A DNA stretch of 64,000 bases from an uncultured Treponema sp. Its GTDB lineage: Bacteria; Spirochaetota; Spirochaetia; Treponematales; Treponemataceae. Shown here piece after piece: positions 8,590 through 15,584 of the stretch. Position numbers and translations under genes: made by a program. The notes beneath the pieces were generated by a model that did not search any database, was not told where the DNA came from, and saw nothing but the letters and a program-made list of their open reading frames with translations. Where the stretch lies: contig CAMNDY010000001.1 in the NCBI GenBank assembly GCA_946535985.1, positions 62,001-126,000 on the forward strand, read 5' to 3'. Each line of letters opens with the position of its first letter. Position 1 is the stretch's first letter.

Positions 8590-9940
8590 CATCCGCAAGT
8601 TTTGTAATCCATCCGGCCTCTTCTGTGCTTCTATCGGCAACCAGGGGAATTGTTTCTAAAAGATAATTGCCAAGTGTTATTTCAATTTTTCCATATTCGC
8701 TGCCGGCATTTATCTGGCCTTGTAAATAATCAGGCATTGTGACAGTTACTTTTACATTAGAAAGATTTTCTGCAAGTGAGCTTCCTGTAATGAAAGGAAC
8801 GCAGATTGTTTTTTCATCAAAGGCTGTAACAAGATTTAAGGCTTTTGTTTTGCTGCCGTACACTTTTATAAAATAGCTGTCAGCAATGTCATCAAGCAGA
8901 TAATCACGGAAGGTTCCAAAGGCTGTTTCCATAATTGCAGTTCCGTCTGTAACACGACCTGCCTGACCTTCCCGTGCATTACGTCCCTGGCCTTTCATTG
9001 TAACGCTTAAAAATCTTGTTCCCTCGCGTTCAACTGTAAGTGCAAGATTGTAGCCGCTTTCATCTATATAACCTGTTTTTAATCCATCGCAGCCTGCAAG
9101 TTTTCCAAGAAGTGGATTTGTGTTTTCCTGTGTAATTCCCATTGTGATATGTTCCGGAAGTCCGTTAGTCCAATCCTGTGGACCGTAATGGTCGCCAGGG
9201 GCCATGTTCTTTTCTTTTGGATATGTGAATGACGGAAGGCTGTGGAATCTACGCAAGGAATCCGGATGTTCAAGAATATAAAGGCGACAGAAGGCTGCCA
9301 TTTCACGGGCTGTAGTTGTGTTCTGCTCGCTGTAGCCGGAACTTTCTACAAAATGCGTATGTGTGAGCCCTTTGTTCCAGGCAACTTCATTCATGCGGTT
9401 TACAAATTCTTCCATGGAACCACAGACTGCATAGGCAAGTGCATAAGCCGCATCATTCCCGGAACAGATGGAAAGCCCGAGTAAAAGTTCTTCCAGAGTA
9501 ACAATCTGCCCTTTGCCCAAAAACATAAGTGAGCTGTGAGGAGGCATGTTACAGGCCCAGCATTCAGGAGGCAAAGGAATTATGTCACTGTAATTAAGGC
9601 GACCGGCAGCTACTTCCTGCTCAACAACATACATAGCAAAAAGCTTTGTCATGCTTGCAGGTGGAATAACCTGGTCGGCATTTTTTTCCCAGATTACGCA
9701 GCCGTTAGAAACATCAATTAATATTGCTGCTTCTGCTCCAATTTGTATTCCAAGATCTGGCAGCGTGTAAGGGAGAGGTTTTAGAAGCTCATCATTTTTA
9801 TTTTTTTCAAATACAACAGGCTCCGCAGAAGTCAACTTATTAAAATCCGCCCTGCGCACTCCTGTAAATATAAAAAATACTGCTGCCAGAACAACTGGTA
9901 AGCTGCATGAACTAAGCGCTATGATTTTTGATTTTTTCAT
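8576..9940 (-). CDS. dacA: D-alanyl-D-alanine carboxypeptidase (S11 family)
   Basis: A 454-residue penicillin-binding carboxypeptidase that trims the terminal D-Ala from peptidoglycan stem peptides in the periplasm. The three active-site motifs are present: SMTK (96-99), SGN (160-162) and KTG (288-290). Residues 8-27 form an N-terminal membrane anchor or signal. A C-terminal beta domain with VKVTVTMPDYLQGQI follows, as in PBP5. The start overlaps the stop of the upstream Rpn-like fragment by one base, so translation could be coupled. Its 3' end overlaps the convergent FtsH-like gene by 14 bases. Confidence 0.92.
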   Translation of the reverse strand: MKKSKIIALSSCSLPVVLAAVFFIFTGVRRADFNKLTSAEPVVFEKNKNDELLKPLPYTLPDLGIQIGAEAAILIDVSNGCVIWEKNADQVIPPASMTKLFAMYVVEQEVAAGRLNYSDIIPLPPECWACNMPPHSSLMFLGKGQIVTLEELLLGLSICSGNDAAYALAYAVCGSMEEFVNRMNEVAWNKGLTHTHFVESSGYSEQNTTTAREMAAFCRLYILEHPDSLRRFHSLPSFTYPKEKNMAPGDHYGPQDWTNGLPEHITMGITQENTNPLLGKLAGCDGLKTGYIDESGYNLALTVEREGTRFLSVTMKGQGRNAREGQAGRVTDGTAIMETAFGTFRDYLLDDIADSYFIKVYGSKTKALNLVTAFDEKTICVPFITGSSLAENLSNVKVTVTMPDYLQGQINAGSEYGKIEITLGNYLLETIPLVADRSTEEAGWITKLADAIIR

Positions 9941-10263
9941 TACTGTTTCTTCTCAGCTGCGATTTCTTCTGCAAGTTCTTTGACTTTTTTTAAGGGGAGA
10001 TCTTCTGCTTGTGCAATTTGTTCGTGTGAAAGAACATTCATTACAAGCAATTTTTTTGCTGCTTCAACTCTAGCTGCCCATTTTGCATCTTGAATACGTA
10101 TTGGTTCGCACATAAAAATCCCCCTTAGAGACTCGTCTGTCTTAACTTTCTTTACAGCTAAATCAATCGTATGTGTAAAATTATCTGTGGGTCTCTTATT
10201 CTTAATATAATCAAGAAATGAACGTATTTCAATATCTGATGTATTATCTCTTCTTTTTTGCAT
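9940..10263 (-). pseudogene. remnant of an Rpn/PD-(D/E)XK nuclease-transposase family protein
   Basis: A 107-codon frame whose content (IEIRSFLDYIKNKRPTDNF, then helical charged sequence ending VKELAEEIAAEKK) resembles the C-terminal helical tail of Rpn-type recombination-promoting nucleases. The PD-(D/E)XK catalytic half that should precede it is missing; the sequence upstream on this strand is the dapA leader. I read it as a 5'-truncated remnant, though it could still be translated because its stop overlaps the dacA start. The family assignment is moderate, from recollection only. Confidence 0.5.
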
Positions 10264-10349
10264 TATTGAATTTATATAGAAAAAACTATAAAATATTCTC
10301 CAAATTATTTGTGCGTCCGTGCAGAAAAGGGCGCGCTCAGGAGGAAAAA

Positions 10350-11264
10350 ATGAATATTTTTCGTGGTGCTTTTACAGCTTTAATTACACCGATGAATTCG
10401 GATGGATCTGTAGACTTTGAGGGCTTCCGCAAAAATGTCAAACATCAGCTCGAACAGGGCATCGATGGTCTTGTTCCTCTTGGAACCACTGCTGAAACTC
10501 CGACTCTGGATGAAAGGCCTGGTGAAGAAGAAGACAAGATTATTTCGATTGTGATGGAAGAGGTTCGTGCTTTCGAAAAATCTACAGGCAAAAAAATCCC
10601 AATCATTCTTGGAGCCGGTTCAAATAACACAAAAGATGCCGTTCATTATGTAGAACGTGCAAAGGCTGCCGGTGCAGATGCTGCTCTTGTTGTTACACCT
10701 TACTACAACAAGCCTTCAAAAGAAGGAATCTATCAGCATTTTGCAGCTGTAAGCAAGGTTGGTATTCCAATCATCGTTTACAACATTGCAGGTCGTACAG
10801 GTTTGAATATTCCGACCGACCTTCTTGCACGCATTGCAGAGCTTCCAAATATCGCCGGTGTAAAAGAGGCTAGTGGAAGCGTTGCCCAGATGATGGAAGT
10901 TATCGGCCAGATCAAAAACAAGAAGCCAGATTTTGCCGTAATGAGCGGTGACGATGGTTTGACTCTGCCTTTGATTGCAGCCGGTGGAGATGGAATTATC
11001 TCTGTTGCTTCAAACATGATTCCAGCTTTGATGCACGAGCTTGCAGCCAGCGCTCTGGACGGAGACTTTAAGAAGGCCCGCGAGATTCACTACAGACTCG
11101 CCCCATTCTTCAAAGCAGAGTTCTGCGACGGAAACCCATCTTCTATCAAGTATGCAATGAATGTTAAGGGCATGCCTGCCGGTGGCTTGAGACTGCCGCT
11201 TGTTGAAGTTAATGATGCAGCCAAGAAGCAGATTGAAGACGCAATAAAGCAGTGCAATCTGTAA
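10350..11264 (+). CDS. dapA: 4-hydroxy-tetrahydrodipicolinate synthase
   Basis: It condenses pyruvate with aspartate semialdehyde, the first committed step to diaminopimelate and lysine. The ATG at 10350 has AGGAGG 6 bases upstream; a longer frame from 10218 lacks support. The 304-residue protein shows the family landmarks GTTAET (45-50), VVTPYYNKPS, the YN in IIVYNIAGRTGLNIP, and the Schiff-base lysine in IAGVKEASG. The next gene, asd, makes its substrate. The two are separated only by a REPIN-like inverted repeat, so they are probably co-transcribed. Confidence 0.96.
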   Translation: MNIFRGAFTALITPMNSDGSVDFEGFRKNVKHQLEQGIDGLVPLGTTAETPTLDERPGEEEDKIISIVMEEVRAFEKSTGKKIPIILGAGSNNTKDAVHYVERAKAAGADAALVVTPYYNKPSKEGIYQHFAAVSKVGIPIIVYNIAGRTGLNIPTDLLARIAELPNIAGVKEASGSVAQMMEVIGQIKNKKPDFAVMSGDDGLTLPLIAAGGDGIISVASNMIPALMHELAASALDGDFKKAREIHYRLAPFFKAEFCDGNPSSIKYAMNVKGMPAGGLRLPLVEVNDAAKKQIEDAIKQCNL

Positions 11265-11267
11265 AAG

Positions 11268-11330
11268 AGATTGCCCGGTCAAGCCGGGCGATGACAGATT
11301 GTGTCATTCTCGGGCTTGACCCGGGAATCT
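11268..11330. repeat. REPIN-like inverted pair, copy 1
   Basis: Two 29-bp arms, AGATT...ATGACA and TGTCAT...AATCT, face each other across a 5-base spacer. The right arm contains CTCGGGCTTGACCCGGG; the left is its diverged complement. A second copy with a near-identical right arm lies at 18425-18488. Here it sits between the dapA stop and the asd ribosome binding site. Confidence 0.85.
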
Positions 11331-11348
11331 ATTTCAAGGAGTAATATT

Positions 11349-12446
11349 ATGAGTGAAAAAATAAAGGTTGGTGTGCTTGGTGCTACCGGTATGGTAGGCC
11401 AGCGCTATATTAAGTTGTTGGAAAACCATCCATGGTTTGAAGTTTCTTATGTTGCGGCAAGTCCACGTTCTGCAGGTAAGCCTTATTGCGAAGCTGTAAA
11501 GAACCGATGGCTCATTGGTGCCGAAATTCCTGCCGGAGTTGCAAACCTCATTGTAGAAGATGCAAACGACGAAAAGAAGGCACTTGGAAAATGTCAGTTT
11601 GTATTCTCTGCTTTGGAAATGGGCAAGGATGAAATTAAGGCACTTGAAGCCGCTTATGCTGCAGAAGGAATTCCTGTTGTTTCTAATGCTTCTGCAAACC
11701 GCTGGACAGAAGATGTTCCAATGCTGGTTCCTGAAATTAACTACAGCCACCTGGATGTTATTGCAGAACAGAAAAAGCATCACGGTTGGGACAAGGGCTT
11801 TATTGCTGTAAAACCTAATTGTTCCCTTCAGACTTACATGATGCCGCTGCACGCACTTATTCAGGCAGGCTACCCTGTAAAACGCATGATTGTTACAACT
11901 CTTCAGGCAACTTCCGGTGCCGGATACCCAGGTGTTGCTTCTTTTGATATGATTGATAACATCGTTCCATTTATTGGCGGCGAAGAAGAAAAAACAGAAA
12001 AAGAATGCCTTAAGATTCTTGGAACTGTAAAGGATGGCAAAATTGAAAATGCTTCTGCCCCAATAGTTTCTTCTACTTGTACACGCGTACCTGTAGTAGA
12101 CGGACATACGGCCTGCGTTTCTCTTGAGTTTGATTTGCCTGATGACAAAAAACCAAGCCTCGAAGAAATTGAGCGCGTATGGACAAGCTACAAGTCTTTG
12201 CCACAGGAGCTTAATCTTCCTAGCGCACCGGAACATCCAATTGTTGTACGCCACGAAGAAAACCGCCCACAGCCACGCCGCGACCGCGAAACCGAAAAGG
12301 GAATGGCCTGTGTAATCGGACGCCTGCGCCCATGTAATGTATTCGATGTAAAGTTTGTTGCTTTGAGCCACAATACAAAACGCGGTGCTGCACTTGGTGG
12401 AATCTTGAATGCAGAATTGCTCAAGGCTAGAGGGTTCTTTGATTAA
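11349..12446 (+). CDS. asd: aspartate-semialdehyde dehydrogenase
   Basis: It reduces aspartyl phosphate to aspartate semialdehyde with NADPH. The start at 11349 (MSEKIKVGVLG) has CAAGGAGT upstream; a frame from 11301 would translate the REPIN-like repeat and is rejected. The 365-residue protein has the nucleotide-binding GATGMVG (11-17), catalytic Cys158 in VKPNCSLQ, and the ATSGAGYPGV and later HTACVSLEF patterns of the archaeal/yeast-type Asd branch. It lies downstream of dapA, which uses its product. Confidence 0.95.
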   Translation: MSEKIKVGVLGATGMVGQRYIKLLENHPWFEVSYVAASPRSAGKPYCEAVKNRWLIGAEIPAGVANLIVEDANDEKKALGKCQFVFSALEMGKDEIKALEAAYAAEGIPVVSNASANRWTEDVPMLVPEINYSHLDVIAEQKKHHGWDKGFIAVKPNCSLQTYMMPLHALIQAGYPVKRMIVTTLQATSGAGYPGVASFDMIDNIVPFIGGEEEKTEKECLKILGTVKDGKIENASAPIVSSTCTRVPVVDGHTACVSLEFDLPDDKKPSLEEIERVWTSYKSLPQELNLPSAPEHPIVVRHEENRPQPRRDRETEKGMACVIGRLRPCNVFDVKFVALSHNTKRGAALGGILNAELLKARGFFD

Positions 12447-12512
12447 AAAGAATTATTAATGTGTCATTTTATATGACATATGTCTTTTCGAATTTGTTTC
12501 GAGATCTAATGT

Positions 12513-12541
12513 AAGGACTGTCTTATGATAGTCCTTTTTTT
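12513..12541 (+). terminator. intrinsic terminator after asd
   Basis: A 10-bp stem with one mismatch (AAGGACTGTC with GATAGTCCTT), a 4-base loop and a run of seven or more T. It lies 67 bases after the asd stop and ends the dapA-asd unit. Confidence 0.85.
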
Positions 12542-12591
12542 ATGGAAAAAAAATAAAAATGTGCTATATTATATTATGGAAGGTAAGTAAT

Positions 12592-12831
12592 ATGTCATAT
12601 GAAGTATTAGAACAGCAGATTCGTGCCTTGCCTGATGAGGCTCAATTAGAAATTGCGCATTATGTCAGCTATTTATATTCAATTTATAATTCTATATCAG
12701 AAAAGAAAGAGACTGCTGAAAAGATCAATACATTTTTGAAAAAGAATCCTTCTGCTTTTGCTGAATTCAATTATGTTGAAAATGTTGGTCTTGAATCAAT
12801 AAGGGAGCTTACAAAGAATGATACGTGGTGA
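12592..12831 (+). CDS. antitoxin of a MazF-type pair (DUF2281-like)
   Basis: Start at 12592 with GGAAGG upstream gives 79 residues beginning MSYEVLEQQIRALPDEAQLE. The amphipathic LPDEAQLEIAHYVSYLY helix is typical of DUF2281-like antitoxins, and an acidic/polar tail could wrap the toxin. Its 3' end overlaps the toxin start by 14 bases, the usual arrangement of type II toxin-antitoxin operons. It should neutralise the downstream MazF-like RNase and may repress its own promoter. Confidence 0.75.
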   Translation: MSYEVLEQQIRALPDEAQLEIAHYVSYLYSIYNSISEKKETAEKINTFLKKNPSAFAEFNYVENVGLESIRELTKNDTW

Positions 12832-13159
12832 AATTTGGTGGGTTGATTTTGGAGTTCCTTTCGGAAGTGAACCTGGTTTTAAACGTCCTGCCATTATAGT
12901 TCAAAGCGATGCTTATAATCTTACTTCAATGCATACAACTATAGTGATTCCTCTATCTTCTAATCTTATCCTTTCGGACTTTCCTGGAAACATGTTATTA
13001 TCTGCCAAAGATTCAGGGCTTTCAAAAGATTCTGTTATAGTAACACCACAACTAACTGTTATTGATAAGGCTAGACTTAAAGAAAAAGTTTCGGACCTTT
13101 CTGTAACGATAATGAAAGAGTGTTCTGATAACCTGAAATTAGTGTTAGATATACAGTAA
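12818..13159 (+). CDS. MazF/PemK-family endoribonuclease toxin
   Basis: A 113-residue protein with the MazF opening MIRGEIWWVDFG, GFKRPAIIVQSD, the conserved TTIVIPLSS and the later SVIVTPQLTVIDKARL. These define the SH3-like barrel and active site of MazF-type sequence-specific mRNA interferases. The gene overlaps the putative antitoxin by 14 bases. It is convergent with the XRE gene 4 bases away, so the three form a compact accessory unit. Confidence 0.88.
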   Translation: MIRGEIWWVDFGVPFGSEPGFKRPAIIVQSDAYNLTSMHTTIVIPLSSNLILSDFPGNMLLSAKDSGLSKDSVIVTPQLTVIDKARLKEKVSDLSVTIMKECSDNLKLVLDIQ

Positions 13160-13163
13160 TAAA

Positions 13164-13370
13164 TTAAACAAAGAAATCTTTTAATTGTAAATTCATTGCA
13201 TGAGCTATTTTAGCAAGTGTTTCCAATGATGGAATTGTTCGTTTAGACTCTATATAAAACAGATGGCTCCTTGAAATTCCAGATTCTACAGAAAGTTTTA
13301 ATATTGATATCTGTTTTTCTTTTCTGAGTTTCTTCATTTTTTCAATAACAGTTTGAACTTCTTTGTCCAT
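13164..13370 (-). CDS. XRE-family helix-turn-helix regulator
   Basis: A 68-residue single-domain regulator with the helix-turn-helix ISILKLSVESGISRSHLFYI followed by ESKRTIPSLETLAKIAHAM, characteristic of Cro/C1-type proteins. It is transcribed away from the exported coiled-coil gene at 13458. The intergenic region contains two palindromes sharing CTCTA and TAGAG half-sites, which are plausible operators for this protein. Confidence 0.88.
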   Translation of the reverse strand: MDKEVQTVIEKMKKLRKEKQISILKLSVESGISRSHLFYIESKRTIPSLETLAKIAHAMNLQLKDFFV

Positions 13371-13382
13371 ATTGAATACTTG

Positions 13383-13396
13383 CTCTAAGAATAGAG
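13383..13396. promoter_or_regulatory. candidate XRE operator 1
   Basis: The inverted repeat CTCTA-AGAA-TAGAG lies just upstream of the XRE start. It shares its half-sites with the longer palindrome 24 bases to the right. Assignment to this regulator is inferred from position and symmetry. Confidence 0.5.
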
Positions 13397-13419
13397 TAGT
13401 GATATACTTTAATTGTAAA

Positions 13420-13437
13420 AACTCTAAATTTAGAGTT
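13420..13437. promoter_or_regulatory. candidate XRE operator 2 (perfect 18-bp palindrome)
   Basis: AACTCTAAATTTAGAGTT is a perfect palindrome 20 bases upstream of the ATG at 13458. It repeats the half-sites of the site at 13383. Binding here could control both divergent genes. Confidence 0.6.
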
Positions 13438-13457
13438 GGTAAAAAAGGAGATAATTG

Positions 13458-14642
13458 ATGAAAAAGGTGTTAATTATTTTTTCGATCTTACTTTGTTTTA
13501 GTATTGTATATGCTCAAGAAAGTGCAGATGATTATATATCAAAGATAAAAGAGTGTTCTCAAAAAATAAGCGAGCTTGAACTTGAAAAAACTAAAAGTAA
13601 GCAAACGAGAACAGCTGAATTAGAAAACGAAAAAAAACAGAAATTACAGGACATTGAGAAATTAATTCAAGGAGCAAGAGAAAGAGATGTAGCTTTTCAA
13701 GAAAGAAAAGATAATGAAAGAAAAACTATTGAAGAAAATTTTAAAACCAATTCTAAACTAGAATTAGAAAAACTTGATACAGAATATGATGCTAAAATAT
13801 CTAATGAAAAAGAAACTCAGAAAAATCTAGTTCAGATTTTACGAAATAAAAAGTTTGTCGTTCCCGATACTGATACACAGGTTTCGATTTCTTCTTTTAA
13901 TAAGAATGCAATGCCTGCTTATTGGCCTGTTACAGTAAAATCTCAAAAAAGTACTCTAAATTTTGGGTATAAAGGAAACCTTGAAATTGCAGATGATGAA
14001 TCAGATGAACGTTTTTGGGAAATTAATAACAACAAGAATACTGCAACAGCACAAATAGATTATATGGTTGAAGTTGATGATACGTATACGAAGTTCAAGA
14101 AGAAAGTTATAGCTATTAGGTTATATTTGAATTTAAAAGATGGCGAGGAAGAAAAGCATCCTGTTATTTATAGGTATTCCAATTTAAATATGTATGAGAA
14201 TTCTGATGGATTTGAGAATGAACAGGTTTCCGAAATTAAAAAAGAGAAGAATGAAGTAAAAACAGATGTAAAATCAACAGCTAAAACAGAAACAAAGGCA
14301 AATGCTTCTGTGAGTACAAAATATAAGGAAATAGAAGTGGATGTAACATCTGGAGGGCATATAGCTTGTGAAATTCTTTCATGGACGTTTGGAGCTACGT
14401 CTACGATAGCTGGAACAGCTTTGTTACCGGTGGGATTGGCTAGTGATGATGAAACATTGGCCATTGCTGGTGGTTGTTGTTTAGGTGGAGGCATGTTATT
14501 AATGTTAGCAGTGGCACTGCCTCTATCATTAACCCATAAATATGAAACAAAGAAAGAGCCTGTTTCTAAAGTTCAGAATAATCCTGTCCTTAAGCATGTT
14601 TCAATCGGTTTTAATTCAATAGGTGTTACTTTTAAGTTTTAA
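13458..14642 (+). CDS. exported coiled-coil protein of unknown function (paralogue A)
   Basis: Start at ATG 13458, with AAGGAG 7 bases upstream; a TTG three bases earlier is not needed. The 394-residue protein has a signal peptide (cleavage near AQES), a charged coiled coil of roughly residues 20-125, a domain containing YWPVTVKS that it shares with the next gene, a Lys/Thr/Glu-rich linker, and a glycine-rich hydrophobic stretch near 300-360 (GGCCLGGGMLLMLA) that may insert in a membrane. The gene is more A/T-rich than its neighbours. It lies next to an XRE regulator and a toxin-antitoxin pair, consistent with acquired DNA. No family recognised. Confidence 0.7.
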   Translation: MKKVLIIFSILLCFSIVYAQESADDYISKIKECSQKISELELEKTKSKQTRTAELENEKKQKLQDIEKLIQGARERDVAFQERKDNERKTIEENFKTNSKLELEKLDTEYDAKISNEKETQKNLVQILRNKKFVVPDTDTQVSISSFNKNAMPAYWPVTVKSQKSTLNFGYKGNLEIADDESDERFWEINNNKNTATAQIDYMVEVDDTYTKFKKKVIAIRLYLNLKDGEEEKHPVIYRYSNLNMYENSDGFENEQVSEIKKEKNEVKTDVKSTAKTETKANASVSTKYKEIEVDVTSGGHIACEILSWTFGATSTIAGTALLPVGLASDDETLAIAGGCCLGGGMLLMLAVALPLSLTHKYETKKEPVSKVQNNPVLKHVSIGFNSIGVTFKF

Positions 14643-14689
14643 TTATAACTGTACCTACAGTTTAATTATATAAAATTTTGGAGGATTTT

Positions 14690-15466
14690 ATGAAAAAAAT
14701 TATTTGTTTTGTGGTATTAGCTGCAATATGTTTTATGGGTTTCGCACAAGAATCGTTGGGAGATTTTCTTGATGCTATAAATGAAATTAATAAACAAAAG
14801 ATTGAGTTACAAAGTTCATTAAATCAAGAATATGATACTGAGGTTTATAGAATTCAAAAAGCAGCACAGGAAGAATTAGCTAGTATTTCAAGACTTGAAA
14901 AAGCTCGATATGAGGATGATGATGATTTTAATAAACGTATAAATGAACTTATTGAAGAGACCTCAAAAAAAATGGATAACGAATTACGCGTTTTAAAAAA
15001 TAAAACCGAGAATGATAGCAAAGGAAAAGCAATTGATTTAGAAACGAAGAAAAAAGATTTGATTGCTAAAATGGAGCAGAAGGAATTTGTTTATTATGGA
15101 GATAGTGTTAGTGTTTCTTTCGGAGAATTCAAAAGAACAGAAAAATACTGGCCTGTTACTATAAAGAGTCTTGAGGATCAGTTGAATTATACAGGTTCTT
15201 TTGAATATGAACTTGATAAGGCCTTTTCTATCAAGGAACAGTTTGAAGCAATTGATGAATTAATAGCAGATAATTTATTAACTGCAGAAATTCATTTTAG
15301 GGTAGTTAATAGAGGCCTGAACTCAAATTTATATCAGAAGGAAGTTCAAAAAGTTGTGCTTTTTGGACCTAATAATGATGTCCTTAGAACTTATATCGTA
15401 AATCAGGTTGTTGATACATTTAATTTGTATGAGACTGTTTATGAAGAAAGTTCTGTTTATAAATAA
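14690..15466 (+). CDS. exported coiled-coil protein of unknown function (paralogue B)
   Basis: Start at 14690 after GGAGG. The 258-residue product has a signal peptide ending near GFAQES, a coiled coil (about 25-125) rich in Glu/Lys, and the shared domain with VSFGEF, YWPVTIKS and LNYTGSFEYEL. It matches paralogue A in order and motifs but lacks the C-terminal hydrophobic extension, so it may stay soluble in the periplasm. A terminator follows. The two genes probably form one transcript; function unknown. Confidence 0.7.
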   Translation: MKKIICFVVLAAICFMGFAQESLGDFLDAINEINKQKIELQSSLNQEYDTEVYRIQKAAQEELASISRLEKARYEDDDDFNKRINELIEETSKKMDNELRVLKNKTENDSKGKAIDLETKKKDLIAKMEQKEFVYYGDSVSVSFGEFKRTEKYWPVTIKSLEDQLNYTGSFEYELDKAFSIKEQFEAIDELIADNLLTAEIHFRVVNRGLNSNLYQKEVQKVVLFGPNNDVLRTYIVNQVVDTFNLYETVYEESSVYK

Positions 15467-15488
15467 TTCGATAAGCATATAAAATCAG

Positions 15489-15524
15489 AGGACAATCTTT
15501 ATTAAAAAGGTTGTCCTTTTTTTA
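15489..15524 (+). terminator. intrinsic terminator after the coiled-coil gene pair
   Basis: The stem AGGACAA/TTGTCCT, extended by CTTT/AAAG across one mismatch, is followed by seven T. It lies 23 bases after the stop at 15466. Confidence 0.85.
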
Positions 15525-15584
15525 TATTCAAAAAAGACTTTCTGTGTTATTATGTAAACATCTTAGAATAATAAAGGTATATAT

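Noticed and set aside
11301..11348. N-terminal extension of asd (MSFSGLTRES)
   Set aside because: It is a translation of the REPIN-like repeat. The ATG at 11349 has a proper CAAGGAGT site and the family N-terminus.
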